In this document: positions 49,448-58,735 of the stretch, piece by piece
Position numbering within the stretch: position 1 is the stretch's first letter
Layout: each line of letters starts with the position of its first letter
Origin: Methylocella sp.
Lineage (GTDB): Bacteria > Pseudomonadota > Alphaproteobacteria > Rhizobiales > Beijerinckiaceae
Assembly: GCA_037200525.1 (NCBI GenBank)
Contig: JBBCGG010000001.1
Span: forward strand, 1,034,501-1,098,500
Length of the DNA: 64,000 nt
Direction of reading: 5' to 3'
Position numbers and translations under genes: made by a program
Notes under the pieces: generated by a model
The model's input: the letters and a program-made list of their open reading frames with translations, nothing else
The model's database searches: none
What the model was told of the DNA's origin: nothing

Positions 49448-50154
49448 GTGTGATCGCCGATCTTGCTACTGCCGGCGTTGACCCCAATCTCATTGCGAAG
49501 GTGGCAATTGCATTGGCTGACGCTGAGCGCCGTGTAGGTGAAGCGGAAGGCCGTGCCGCAGAAGCTAAGGCTGCGATAGCGGATCGCAGGGAAAAGGACG
49601 CGGTTAGGAAAAGAAAGTCACGTGACGTCACAGGAAGTCACGTGACAGAGCGTGACGGTGCGGATGTCACGGGACAAGGTTCTTCCCCTGTCCCCTCCGA
49701 TGGTTCCCCCAAAGATAATAATCAAACCCCCTCCTTACCTCCCCAAACCCCATCTCCAATTCCGTCCAGCGCGAGCGCGGAGCGCGAATTGTCGCTCGAG
49801 TTCGAACACGAGTTTTGGCTGGTCTATCCGAACAAGGTCGGCAAGCCGGTTGCCCTGAAGTCGTGGGTTAAGGCTCGGCGGATCGCTGATCTCGAAACGA
49901 TCTTGGGTGGCCTGGGCGCCTACCTCGCCAAGACCGATGATCGGCCGTGGTGCAACCCAGCTACCTGGCTCAATCAGGAGCGGTGGAAAGATAGACCGGC
50001 TGCGGTTCCGCGCGCCGGACCGAAGATCCCGCCGCAGAATAATCGGAACGTCTACCTCGGCGTGGACAAGCAGAAACAGCTCATAGACGAAATTTTCGAC
50101 AGGCGGGAAGCCGAATATGGACAACCCTCAATCGCAGGCCTCTTGGAACGCTGA
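49444..50154 (+). CDS. Phage replication-associated protein (hypothetical)
   Basis: 236 aa. Helical N-terminus (LIAKVAIALADAERRVGEAE), basic linker with a low-complexity Pro/Ser section, then LEFEHEFWLVYPNKVGKPVA LKSWVKARR...NPATWLNQERWKD. That C-terminal 'FW..YP.K..K..A...W' domain is common in phage proteins at the replication initiator position (DUF1376/O-like genes). Initiator function is inferred. A/T-rich iterons were not found inside it. Confidence 0.65.
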   Translation: MSVIADLATAGVDPNLIAKVAIALADAERRVGEAEGRAAEAKAAIADRREKDAVRKRKSRDVTGSHVTERDGADVTGQGSSPVPSDGSPKDNNQTPSLPPQTPSPIPSSASAERELSLEFEHEFWLVYPNKVGKPVALKSWVKARRIADLETILGGLGAYLAKTDDRPWCNPATWLNQERWKDRPAAVPRAGPKIPPQNNRNVYLGVDKQKQLIDEIFDRREAEYGQPSIAGLLER

Positions 50155-50701
50155 ACGCGAGATCACCAAGGCGATGATCGAGTTTTTCAAGCTGTTCCGC
50201 GCCGGGCGTCAAGCGCCCCAGGAGGAGCTAGAAACCGCGATGGCCTATGCGCGGGTATTGTGCAAATTGTGCAAATACCCGGTTCGCGCGGTGGCGGCCG
50301 CGTGCGAGTCGCTGGTGAAGCGCGGCGTGGAATTCGTGCCCAGCGCAGCCCAGATTGTCGCCGAGTGCGAACGACTGGGTGTGGTCTATCGATCCTTGCG
50401 TCCTGCTGAGTCGCCTAAGGCTCTCCCGGCGCCGGGAGCCACGCCGATCGATAAGGATCGCGGCAGGAAGCTGATGCAGGAGTTGGCGGCCAGTTTATCG
50501 GCGTCCGCTGATCCACGCGAATTCAAGCGTCGGCGGGCCGTTCCACTGAGCGACATAACCCCGCGCGAGGCCGAGGCGAACCTCGAGCGTCTGCGCGGTC
50601 AGCCGATGCCAGAGCTATCCGACAGGCTGCTAGCGAAGTTGGGCGTCAAGCGGCCGTCTGCCGAAACCGAAGATGAGCAATTGACGGAGGGGTCGAGATG
50701 A
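50117..50701 (+). CDS. Hypothetical phage protein
   Basis: 194 aa, overlapping the previous gene by 38 bp in another frame. Helical N-terminus (AEREITKAMIEFFKLFRAGR, LCKYPVRAVAAACESLVKRG), then a basic/proline tail. No family recognised. Confidence 0.65.
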   Translation: MDNPQSQASWNAEREITKAMIEFFKLFRAGRQAPQEELETAMAYARVLCKLCKYPVRAVAAACESLVKRGVEFVPSAAQIVAECERLGVVYRSLRPAESPKALPAPGATPIDKDRGRKLMQELAASLSASADPREFKRRRAVPLSDITPREAEANLERLRGQPMPELSDRLLAKLGVKRPSAETEDEQLTEGSR

Positions 50702-50732
50702 CGCCGCCAGCGTCTCTTGGCGGGGTTACAGC

Positions 50733-50936
50733 ATGACAGGCATCGTCGAACTCATGCCCCGCCTATCCACCGCCCATCTCATGGCCATGGAGCAGCGTCT
50801 CGTCACCCGCCAAGACGCCCATATCAACAATCAATGTCTGCGCTGGTCGCCCCGAGAAGAGGTGGCATTGATCCGCATCCGGTCTGAATTATTCCGGCGC
50901 GCCGCGGCTGATGAAGCCCAGCGGCAGCCATCATAG
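50733..50936 (+). CDS. Small hypothetical phage protein
   Basis: 67 aa: MTGIVELMPRLSTAHLMAME QRLVTRQDAHINNQCLRWSP REEVALIRIRSELFRRAA. A 12-codon ATG frame (50698-50736) bridges it to the upstream gene by ATGA overlaps, suggesting a coupling peptide. Confidence 0.6.
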   Translation: MTGIVELMPRLSTAHLMAMEQRLVTRQDAHINNQCLRWSPREEVALIRIRSELFRRAAADEAQRQPS

Positions 50937-50947
50937 AGGCCAAATCC

Positions 50948-51517
50948 ATGACCAAGAAACGCAAAAAGCAGCAGATCACGTTGCCAGGATTAAACTGCTC
51001 CGTGGAATTGGAGCCAGCCTCAATCCAAGATCCATTCGAACCGGCGAAGCAATTGACGGTAATGAAAAACATCCGCGTCCACCCGCTCGACAGCATGGTG
51101 GCGAGGAAAACAATCAACGCCCCTCAGAAAGAAGCCGGTGATCGCTTCCTCGAGCTGTTCGACCGCGCAGAGATCGGGGGCGCCCGCGCAATTGACTACA
51201 GCCAAGTCAAAGTTGACATCTCGTTCACGCATCGTGGCCTTCCCAAGGGCGTCGCCGAGGCGGTTCAGGAATTGAAGGAAATCCGCCAGCATCTCGGCGC
51301 CCGGTATTATGCGCTTCTCGTCAGCGTCATAGGCGATCGGATGGCTGTTTATGATTTGGCGCGCGCGCGGGATAAAGCCGATACGCCGGCAACCGCGACG
51401 CTGTCCTATTTCACCGCGGCTCTCCGGCTTGCGCTCGATGATCTGACGGAGCTTTGGGGCGTCGGTGTCGGGGCACCGGTCCCACGCCACCATCAGTTCG
51501 ATTTGGAAAGGATTTAG
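50948..51517 (+). CDS. Phage protein, last gene of right early operon (DUF6456-like)
   Basis: 189 aa. Basic start (MTKKRKKQQITLPGLNCSV), then AGDRFLELFDRAEIGGARAI DYSQVKVD, FTHRGLPKGVAEAVQELKEI RQHLG and ALDDLTELWGVG. The AG..F...FE.A......DYS.V.VD pattern recalls DUF6456-type proteins. Its place just before the late promoter is where lambdoid phages keep the Q antiterminator, so it is a candidate late activator (inferred from position only). Confidence 0.65.
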   Translation: MTKKRKKQQITLPGLNCSVELEPASIQDPFEPAKQLTVMKNIRVHPLDSMVARKTINAPQKEAGDRFLELFDRAEIGGARAIDYSQVKVDISFTHRGLPKGVAEAVQELKEIRQHLGARYYALLVSVIGDRMAVYDLARARDKADTPATATLSYFTAALRLALDDLTELWGVGVGAPVPRHHQFDLERI

Positions 51518-51783
51518 GTATCCCGGCCGCGCCCGAATGGGACCACGCCTGACAAAACCCTTTCAGCATACGTCCTTAACTTTACCTCCCCAGGAGTTAA
51601 CCGAAATGTGAATTTACGGCTACAAAAGTTAAGCAGATTATGAAGCTGGTTGTGACCGAATACTACCGGACAAACAGTCGGTCGGGGCCATCTCTCATTC
51701 ATATTGTGACTATAGAGCAAAGGTTGTTTTCCGGAACCAAAACGCTTCAGCAGTGCTTAGGTTGGCCTGATCTCCAACTCTCA

Positions 51784-51824
51784 AGCCATATGAGGAATAG
51801 GCGAATAACCTCATATGGCTTTTT
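51784..51824 (+). terminator. Terminator of the right early operon
   Basis: AGCCATATGAGG, 13-nt loop, CCTCATATGGCT, then TTTTT: a perfect 12-bp stem. Separates early genes from the late region. Confidence 0.88.
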
Positions 51825-52607
51825 CACATTCCAGATAGACCCGCTTCTCAGGAGTTCTCCTGCGCTCCTGTAGACCTGACGCACCATGGTTTTTGAGAGC
51901 GGAAAGCCATCCCCTAAAAGCCAAACAAAACATCAGAAAACCTGATCGCCAAAAGCGAACAAAACCAACAGAAAAATCCTTAGCGAAGGTTGAGATAGAA
52001 GCGGTTAAGCCACAGCCCGATGGAGCATCCAATGATGCTTCCGATCAGGCAGCTAATGACGATGCGCAGAAGATGCTGCCGACCGTCCCGCGTCTCAGAC
52101 TGCTGAGAGAACAGACCCCCAAGATGCATCAGGAATTCAGAAGGCATACCGCGGTAGCTTAAGCTTCGGAGAAACCATTCCGAGCGCTTGCATCGTGCGA
52201 AAAATTCGCCTGAGCCGCTCATGCCGCAGACTCCCTCCAAAAACTTGGACCACCCTCTCCGCCTGCTCTTAGAACCTGAAGATCCCTCTCGGAGACTCCA
52301 TGGTCGGCAGCGTGAGTTTGGGTGTGGTTTTCCTGCCCTAGCGAAAAAGCCTAGTTTCGTTCTTATAAGAGCATAATTAGTAGACCCTCTGGCAAAAGAC
52401 ACCAGAACAAAAGAGACTCTTTAAAGAGAAAATAGAGGTTCTCTCACGCGCACGCGCAGATCCGTCCGGGCGCTACAGGCGCACACCTTCACGCGAGCCG
52501 GGAAAGCCCCTTTCACGTTCCCGGAGAGTCCGTGCCCAGCGGAACCAGAAGGGGGAACTGGCTCTGACGGGAATGTAGGCTGACAACGTCGCAAAGCTCT
52601 TGACTTG
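51825..52607. other. Long intergenic region before the late promoter
   Basis: No convincing gene in about 780 bp. A minus-strand frame ending at 51980 has a membrane-like tail (LRIVISCLIGSIIGCSIGLW) and could start at 52147 or 52222, but no ribosome site is seen. Codon use is unlike the neighbours. The stretch could hold an origin, small RNAs or decayed genes. Confidence 0.4.
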
Positions 52608-52636
52608 TTGGACCAAATCAGCGACAAATCTATATT
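52608..52636 (+). promoter_or_regulatory. Late promoter
   Basis: TTGGAC (52608-52613), 17-nt spacer, TATATT (52631-52636); start expected near 52643. A good sigma-70 promoter 58 bp before the terminase genes. Confidence 0.7.
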
Positions 52637-52646
52637 GTACAAAATC

Positions 52647-52680
52647 ACGCCCGGCCGCAAGGTTCGGGCGTTTTGCATTT
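52647..52680 (+). terminator. Attenuator hairpin in the late leader
   Basis: CGCCCG-GCC, GCAA tetraloop, GGT-t-CGGGCG, then TTTTGCATTTT, beginning about 5 nt after the predicted start. It would end transcripts at about 35 nt unless overridden. Confidence 0.7.
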
Positions 52681-52693
52681 TGAGGCTTCTTCC

Positions 52694-53314
52694 ATGCCCG
52701 CTGAAAATCCAAAGCCAAAGAAGGCAGTGGATTGGGAAGCGATTGAGCGGGAATACCGCGCCGGGCAGCTTTCAGTATCTGAGATCGGCCGCCTCTACGG
52801 CGTCAGCCACACCGCCATCAACAAGAGAGCGAAGAAAGACGGTTGGCAGCGAGATCTAGCTGAACGAGTCAGGCGGGAGGTTTCAGCCCGGCTGGTTTCA
52901 GAAGGGGTTTCAGCAAGCAACGCACGTGAAACCATTGAGCTTGCCGCCGAGCGAGACATCCAATTGGTTCGCGAGCACCGGAAGGATATTGGAAACGGGC
53001 GTAAGCTGGTTGCAGCTCTTTTCGATGAATTGAAACAGGTCAGCGAAAATCGCGACGAGATTGAAGACCTGATCGAGGCGGACGCTGCGCACAGCGGTCC
53101 AAAGGGTGAGATCGATTTCAAGCGGCGCAATATGATGCTGCGTGCGGTCTCCCTCGGCGGCCGCGCGACGGCAGTTGCCAGCCTTTCCATTGCGATGCGG
53201 AACTTGGTCGGCCTTGAACGGCAAGCTTTCAATTTGCCAGATAAGGCTGATCCAGGGGACGGCGGCGGGTCGGTGGAATTCAAAACCATCTATGAAAGCC
53301 GTCCGCGAGATTGA
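52694..53314 (+). CDS. terS: Terminase small subunit
   Basis: 206 aa from ATG 52694 (MPAENPKPKKAVDWEAIERE). HTH near residues 24-50: LSVSEIGRLYGVSHTAINKR AKKDGW. Then a long helical oligomerisation region (AERDIQLVREHRKDIGNGRK LVAALFDELKQ). Recognises the packaging site and recruits TerL. The 3' end overlaps the terL start by 23 bp. Confidence 0.85.
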   Translation: MPAENPKPKKAVDWEAIEREYRAGQLSVSEIGRLYGVSHTAINKRAKKDGWQRDLAERVRREVSARLVSEGVSASNARETIELAAERDIQLVREHRKDIGNGRKLVAALFDELKQVSENRDEIEDLIEADAAHSGPKGEIDFKRRNMMLRAVSLGGRATAVASLSIAMRNLVGLERQAFNLPDKADPGDGGGSVEFKTIYESRPRD

Positions 53315-54668
53315 GCGCCGCGTCCGTTGGTATCAGCGGCCTCTCCACGAATATCTAATCGGCGGCGGCAAGCGGGCCATAGAAATTGCTCATCGCCGCT
53401 GGGGAAAGGATGAGATCGCGCTCGCGGTGACTTGCGAATTGGCGCACCGGCGCGTGGCGTCCTATTGGCATTGCCTACCGGAATATGCCCAGGCCCGCAA
53501 GGCGCTTTGGACGGCGGTCAACCCGCACACCGGGAAAAGACGGATTGACGAAGCCTTCCCTCCCGAGGTGAGGGCATCGACGAATGACCAGGAAATGTTC
53601 ATTCGGCTGAAAAACGGCTCGACCTGGCAGGTGATCGGGTCGGATCGCTATGACGGCCTTGTCGGCGCCGGCGTCGCAGGCGTCGTCTTCTCGGAATGGG
53701 CTTTGGCCAACCCGATCGCTTGGGCTTACATCCGGCCGATGCTGATCGAGAATAACGGCTGGGCCGCGTTCATCACGACGCCTCGTGGACGGAATCACGC
53801 CAAGTCCATGCTGGATATGGCGAGAAAGACGCCGGGCTGGTTCGCTGAAGTCTCGACGATAGAGGATACCGGCGCGCTGACACCGGCGCAGTTGGCAGAA
53901 AGCCGGGCCGAATACGTCGCGCTCTATGGCGAAGATCTCGGCAATAATCAATTCGAGCAGGAATATCTCTGCTCCTTCAATGCGGCGATCCTCGGCGCTT
54001 TCTATGCGCGTGAGATGGCGTCGGTTCGTGCTGAGGGCCGGATCCGCGATATCGGGGTTGTCGAAGGCCTCCCGGTTCATACGGCGTGGGATCTGGGCGT
54101 CAGGGACTCGACGGCAATCTGGGGGTTTCAGATTTTGCCGGGTGGTCTTCACATCCTCGATTATTACGCGGCCCATGGCGTCGGCGTTCAGCATTACTCC
54201 GATGTTCTGAAGCGCAAGCAGAAAGAATACGGCTGGACGCCTGGCAAGGACTTCGTCCCGCATGACGCCAAGGTAAAAGAGTGGGGCACGGACCGCACCC
54301 GCGTTGAGACCATGCTTGAACTCGGGCTGCGGCCGCACGTCGTGCCCCGCAGTTCGGACGCGGACGGTCATCAGGCGATCCGCTCGACACTGCCGAAATG
54401 CATCTTTCACCCCCGGACGGAAGATATGGGCATTGCGTGCCTTGAGAGCTATCGGCGGGAGTGGGACGACACGCTGAAGGCGTTCCGAGCGAGCGCGCTG
54501 CACGATTGGTCGTCGCACGGAGCTAAAGCGTTTCAGTATTTGTCGCAGGCCTGGCGCGTCGATATCCCGGAGCCGGTGAAAGATACGCGGTTTCAACCGT
54601 TGGAAGAAACCACGCTGGACGAGCTCTGGGAAGACCGGGGACGTCGGCATAGGAGTGGGCGGATATGA
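53292..54668 (+). CDS. terL: Terminase large subunit
   Basis: 458 aa from ATG 53292 (MKAVREIERRVRWYQRPLHE). ATPase: AIEIAHRRWGKDEIAL (Walker A variant RRWGKD), GVAGVVFSEWALAN (Walker B region), TTPRGRNH (motif III-like). Nuclease: HTAWDLGVRDSTAIW with the first catalytic Asp of the RNase H-like fold. It translocates DNA into the head. The long open frame upstream (from 53142) lies inside terS and is not used. Confidence 0.9.
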   Translation: MKAVREIERRVRWYQRPLHEYLIGGGKRAIEIAHRRWGKDEIALAVTCELAHRRVASYWHCLPEYAQARKALWTAVNPHTGKRRIDEAFPPEVRASTNDQEMFIRLKNGSTWQVIGSDRYDGLVGAGVAGVVFSEWALANPIAWAYIRPMLIENNGWAAFITTPRGRNHAKSMLDMARKTPGWFAEVSTIEDTGALTPAQLAESRAEYVALYGEDLGNNQFEQEYLCSFNAAILGAFYAREMASVRAEGRIRDIGVVEGLPVHTAWDLGVRDSTAIWGFQILPGGLHILDYYAAHGVGVQHYSDVLKRKQKEYGWTPGKDFVPHDAKVKEWGTDRTRVETMLELGLRPHVVPRSSDADGHQAIRSTLPKCIFHPRTEDMGIACLESYRREWDDTLKAFRASALHDWSSHGAKAFQYLSQAWRVDIPEPVKDTRFQPLEETTLDELWEDRGRRHRSGRI

Positions 54669-54910
54669 CCGACGAGATGGACAATACCGGCCAATCTCGC
54701 GGCGGTTACGATTCCGATGGCGCGGCGCCCAGCGCAAAAGAGCGCGTTGAAGCAACCGGAGAGAAATTCACCAAAGAGAACGCCGAATACAAGAAGGGCA
54801 AGCCCTTTCACCGCTGCGGTCTCTGCGAATATTACCGCGCGCATAAATGCGATCTGGTCGCTGGGTACGTTGAGCCCATGATGGGCTGCAAATATTTCGA
54901 GAGAGATTGA
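54665..54910 (+). CDS. Small cysteine-rich phage protein
   Basis: 81 aa. Acidic N-terminus, then HRCGLCEYYRAHKCDLVAGY VEPMMGCKYF: four cysteines in a CxxC-x8-C-x12-C arrangement, a rubredoxin- or Fe-S-like knuckle. ATGA overlap with terL, TGATG with portal. Common between terL and portal in this phage type; function unknown. Confidence 0.7.
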   Translation: MTDEMDNTGQSRGGYDSDGAAPSAKERVEATGEKFTKENAEYKKGKPFHRCGLCEYYRAHKCDLVAGYVEPMMGCKYFERD

Positions 54911-57522
54911 TGGCGATTGCCCCGCGCGGACCATGCAAGCGCATACGTCAGTTTGCGAATTCGGACGCGGATGTGTCGCCTCCAGTAACGGCGGCCGCGG
55001 TCGATGAAGATTGCGCGGCGTGGAAGCTCCAGATCGAGTTAGCCGAAAAGCGCAGCGACCGTTGGGAGCGCCGCTGCAAGCGGATCATTAAGCGCTACCG
55101 CGAGGAGCGGCCGGACGAAGGCCAGAACGTCGGTTTGCCCATGAGGATGAATCTCCTCTGGTCGAACGTTCAGACGCTTCAGCCCTCAATCTATGGGCGC
55201 GAGCCGGTTCCGATCGCCGAACATCGGTTTTTGGATCGCGATGTCGTCGGGCGGGCCGCGGCGCAAATTCTCGAGCGCGCGATGCGCTACGAGCTGCCGG
55301 ACAGCGGCTTCCATGATACGATGGAACAATGCGTCCTGGACTTTTTGCTTGTCGGTCGCGGCGTGCCGTGGCTGCGGTTCAAACCGGTGATCGGCGCGGC
55401 GTCGAGCTTGACGGATCGCGGCGACGACGAACTTTCAGATAGAGCTGGCGATCCGCTTGACGTTGGTGAAGAGCCTTCGGATCTCGATAGGCAGGAGGAA
55501 ACCGACGGCGACGCCCAAACGGACGAGGCGCCGGCGGAGCGCCTTCTCAGCGCCAATGTGGAGATCGATTACGTCCACTGGCAGGATTTCTTCACCTCGA
55601 AGGCGCGCTTCTGGAAAGAAGTTGAATGGGTCGCGCGGCGCCTGTTCCCCTCGCGCCAGGATCTGATTGACGATTTCGGCGAGGAGATCGGTAAAGCCGT
55701 CCCACTGGAGATGACGCCCGAGACGGACGAACTCAATAAGATCGGCCGCAACATCGATCAAATGCCCGATGCCATGAAAAAGGCCATCGTTTTTGAGATC
55801 TGGCATAAGCCGACGCGGAAGGTTTATACGATCGCGAAAGGGTTCGATAAGTTCCTCGAGGAGCCGCGCGAGGATCCGCTGAATCTCGAAGGCTTCTGGC
55901 CGTGCCCGAAGCCCCTGTTCGCCACGATGACGAACGACACCATTGAGCCCGTTCCGGATTACATCGAATATCAGGATCAGGCCATTGAGATCGACAATCT
56001 CACGAACCGGATCAGCCTGCTCATCAAAGCTTTGAAGGTCGCCGGCGTCTACGACTCGTCGCAGAAGCAATTGGCGCGGCTGCTTGATGAAGGGCACGAG
56101 AATAAGCTGATCCCGGTTTCATCTTGGGCCGCATTTGCGGAAAAAGGTGGGCTGTCTTCGGCGATCTCGTTCCTGCCGATCAAGGAGATTTCGGACGTTC
56201 TCGTCGGGCTCACACAGGCGCGCGAGCAGATCAAGAAAGATCTCTACGAAATCACAGGCCTCGCCGACATTATGCGGGGGCAGGCGGATCCGCGCGAGAC
56301 CGCCGAGGCGGTGCAGACGAAGGGCCGTTGGGGCAGCTTGAGATTGCAACGGCGCCAGACGGAAGTCGCCCGCTTCTGCCGCGACACCATCAAGATGATG
56401 GGCGAGATTATCGCCGAGCATTTTCCAGTCGAGACGCTGATCAATATTTCAGGAGCGATGTTTGATGACGGGATCGGTGGGCCAGCCCCAGTTGCGCCAA
56501 AGCCACCCCAATCGCCCATGCTCGGACATAACGGAGGGCCGCCCCTTGGCGCTCCATCAGGGATGCATGATCCCAACGGCTTGCCTATGCCGCCGGTTCG
56601 GTCACAGCAACCCTCGGTGCCAATTTCGCCTGCGGGAACGCAAGTCGGCCAGCCTGCAACGCCTATTGGAGGAGCGCCTACCAGCGTTCCGCCTTCAAAT
56701 CCGATGGTTCACGCGGCTCCGCAGCCGCCCGGTGGAGTCGGTGCACCTGCACCTGCGGTAGATCCCGACGCGCAATTTCAGATGCAGATGGCTCAATACC
56801 AAATGCAGATGCAAGCTCATCAGCAGGAGAAGCAAATCCTGATCATGAAGGCGATCGACCTTCTGAAGCAGGACAAAATGCGCGGCTTCCGCATCGACAT
56901 CGAGACGGACTCCACAATCGTCGATGATGTGAACCAAGATAAGCAGGCCCGGACGGAGTTCTTGAAGGCGACGACCCAATTCATCGAAGAAAGCTTCAAA
57001 ATCGGGCAGATGAACCCCGATGCCGTGCCCATGCTTGGGAAAATGCTGCTATTCGGCGTGCGAGGTTTCCGCGCCGGTCGCGATCTCGAGAGCACCATCG
57101 AGGAATTTATCGACAAATCCGAGAAGGATGCTGTCGCGAAGCAGATCGCGCCAGCGCAGCCCAATCCCGAGATCCAGAAGCAGCAATTGGAGTTGCAGGA
57201 GACGCAGGCCAAATCGCAGGCTGAGATCCAGCGAGCGCAGATCGATGCTCAGGCCTCAGCTGAGGACAATCAGCGCGCGATGGCGACCAATACGCTCGAC
57301 GCTCAGGTCGCGCAGCAGAAAGCGCAGATGGAAATGGCGCAAATGCAGCGGGAGGCCGAATATCGCGCCGCCGAGCATGCACAGAAAATGGCCGAACTTC
57401 AATTGCAGGCGCAGATTGCGGCGCAGACGCACGCCCGCGAGATGGAGGCAACCGGTTTGGCGCATCAGCGGCGGATCGAAACGCTCATGGCGCCAACGCC
57501 AGCGCCGAACGGAGCAGCGTGA
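54910..57522 (+). CDS. Portal protein (P22-like)
   Basis: 870 aa from ATG 54910. Portal core in residues 1 to about 540: WKLQIELAEKRSDRWERRCK, VGLPMRMNLLWSNVQTLQPS IYGREPVP, DYIEYQDQAIEIDNLTNRIS, and ITGLADIMRGQADPRETAEA VQTKGRWG, typical of portals of short-tailed phages. Then a Pro/Gly-rich linker (about 540-620) and a long Gln/Ala coiled coil (about 690-860), like the portal barrel. It docks TerL and starts head assembly. Confidence 0.88.
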   Translation: MAIAPRGPCKRIRQFANSDADVSPPVTAAAVDEDCAAWKLQIELAEKRSDRWERRCKRIIKRYREERPDEGQNVGLPMRMNLLWSNVQTLQPSIYGREPVPIAEHRFLDRDVVGRAAAQILERAMRYELPDSGFHDTMEQCVLDFLLVGRGVPWLRFKPVIGAASSLTDRGDDELSDRAGDPLDVGEEPSDLDRQEETDGDAQTDEAPAERLLSANVEIDYVHWQDFFTSKARFWKEVEWVARRLFPSRQDLIDDFGEEIGKAVPLEMTPETDELNKIGRNIDQMPDAMKKAIVFEIWHKPTRKVYTIAKGFDKFLEEPREDPLNLEGFWPCPKPLFATMTNDTIEPVPDYIEYQDQAIEIDNLTNRISLLIKALKVAGVYDSSQKQLARLLDEGHENKLIPVSSWAAFAEKGGLSSAISFLPIKEISDVLVGLTQAREQIKKDLYEITGLADIMRGQADPRETAEAVQTKGRWGSLRLQRRQTEVARFCRDTIKMMGEIIAEHFPVETLINISGAMFDDGIGGPAPVAPKPPQSPMLGHNGGPPLGAPSGMHDPNGLPMPPVRSQQPSVPISPAGTQVGQPATPIGGAPTSVPPSNPMVHAAPQPPGGVGAPAPAVDPDAQFQMQMAQYQMQMQAHQQEKQILIMKAIDLLKQDKMRGFRIDIETDSTIVDDVNQDKQARTEFLKATTQFIEESFKIGQMNPDAVPMLGKMLLFGVRGFRAGRDLESTIEEFIDKSEKDAVAKQIAPAQPNPEIQKQQLELQETQAKSQAEIQRAQIDAQASAEDNQRAMATNTLDAQVAQQKAQMEMAQMQREAEYRAAEHAQKMAELQLQAQIAAQTHAREMEATGLAHQRRIETLMAPTPAPNGAA

Positions 57523-57752
57523 TGAAAATTGAGTTCAGGTCTGGGTACAAGGCGAGAAAATTCATAGAAAGCGTAGTCACTGTGCTCGTCTCAGAAGACG
57601 ATGACGGCAATATTGAGCGCGATCGCCCAATTTCGTTGTTGATCTCGTCGGGCCCTTATGAAGCGTCATCCGATACCGAGCTCGATCTTAAACTAAGCGA
57701 GGCAATCTGTCTGCGCGATGCGCTTTCGCTTCTAATTGAGCAGGTGAAATGA
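57522..57752 (+). CDS. Small hypothetical phage protein
   Basis: 76 aa: MKIEFRSGYKARKFIESVVT VLVSEDDDGN, then ELDLKLSEAICLRDALSLLI EQVK. Two coupled junctions: one-base overlap with portal and ATGA with the capsid gene. Confidence 0.65.
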   Translation: MKIEFRSGYKARKFIESVVTVLVSEDDDGNIERDRPISLLISSGPYEASSDTELDLKLSEAICLRDALSLLIEQVK

Positions 57753-58657
57753 GCCGGGAAACTTTCGTCTTCCGCGACGGCAAAATGGTCCGCAAAGAGG
57801 ACGCTGAGACCTTCCAATGGTATTCGGGTTATCAGACCCTGAATATCAGCCCCTCGCAGACCTTTACTGCGGCGGAATTCCCGATCCGGCAGGCTGCGCT
57901 CGCCGTATCGATCTCCGGCCTCGAGGAGTTGCAGAACTCCGGCGAGGAAGCCATCATCGATCTGCTGGAAAGCCGCATCGAGAATGGCGAGGATACGTTC
58001 CTGAACGGCCTGTCTCTCGCCATGTACGGCGACGGCAGCGTGACGGGCACGATCAACGGTCTCGCCAATCTCGTCGCCAACACGCCGACTTCTGGCGTCG
58101 TCGGCGGTATTGATCGGGCGACGTGGTTGTTTTGGCGCAACATTGCCTTCTCGGCGCTGGCGAACGGCGGCGGCGCGGCGACGTCGGCTAATATCCAGCA
58201 CTACATGAACTCGCTGTGGAAGCAGCTGGTTCGCGGGCGCGACATGCCCGATCTGATCGTTGCGGACGGCAATTACTGGCAGCTCTATCTCGAGAGCCTC
58301 CAGGCCATCCAGCGCATTCAAACCGAAAGCCGCGCGCCGGATATGGCTGAAATCGGGTTCGAGACGCTCAAATATATGAGCGCCGACGTCGTGCTTGATG
58401 GCGGCTTCCAGGGCTTCGCCAATGATCCGTTCACCCCGGATATTGCGGGCGGTTCGGCCGTTGGCGGCGCGCCGACGAACACGATGTACATGCTGAACAC
58501 TAAGTATCTGCATTGGCGTCCGCACGCCGATCGCGACATGGTTCCGCTCGATCCGAACCGCTTTTCGGTCAACCAGGACGCGATGGTCCGCCTGCTCGGT
58601 TGGGCGGGAAACATGACGCTGAGCGCCGCCTTCCTGCAAGGCGTTCTCACCAGCTGA
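57749..58657 (+). CDS. Major capsid protein, apparently N-terminally rearranged
   Basis: 302 aa. From residue about 22 (FQWYSGYQTLNISPSQTFTA AEFPIRQAALAVSISGLEEL) to the end it follows an HK97-fold capsid family found in short-tailed phages, including DRATWLFWRN, MNSLWKQLVRGRDMPDLIVA DGNYW and FSVNQDAMVRLLGWAGNMTL S. Family members usually carry about 60 further residues before this point. Here residues 1-21 (MSRETFVFRDGKMVRKEDAE T) look like the start of a different small phage protein. A deletion probably fused two genes; assembly may be impaired. Confidence 0.82.
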   Translation: MSRETFVFRDGKMVRKEDAETFQWYSGYQTLNISPSQTFTAAEFPIRQAALAVSISGLEELQNSGEEAIIDLLESRIENGEDTFLNGLSLAMYGDGSVTGTINGLANLVANTPTSGVVGGIDRATWLFWRNIAFSALANGGGAATSANIQHYMNSLWKQLVRGRDMPDLIVADGNYWQLYLESLQAIQRIQTESRAPDMAEIGFETLKYMSADVVLDGGFQGFANDPFTPDIAGGSAVGGAPTNTMYMLNTKYLHWRPHADRDMVPLDPNRFSVNQDAMVRLLGWAGNMTLSAAFLQGVLTS

Positions 58658-58735
58658 TCATGCTTGGCGAGACGGCCCCACATCGTCTCGCTTTTCTTTC
58701 CCGCTTCAGTTCGCTTTTCCGAAAGGATCCTCATC

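Noticed and set aside
51640-51873. Plus-strand 77-codon frame
   Set aside because: It runs straight through the strong terminator stem at 51784-51824 and has no ribosome site.
53475-54755. 426-codon minus-strand frame
   Set aside because: Antisense shadow of terL; Arg-rich, no motif.
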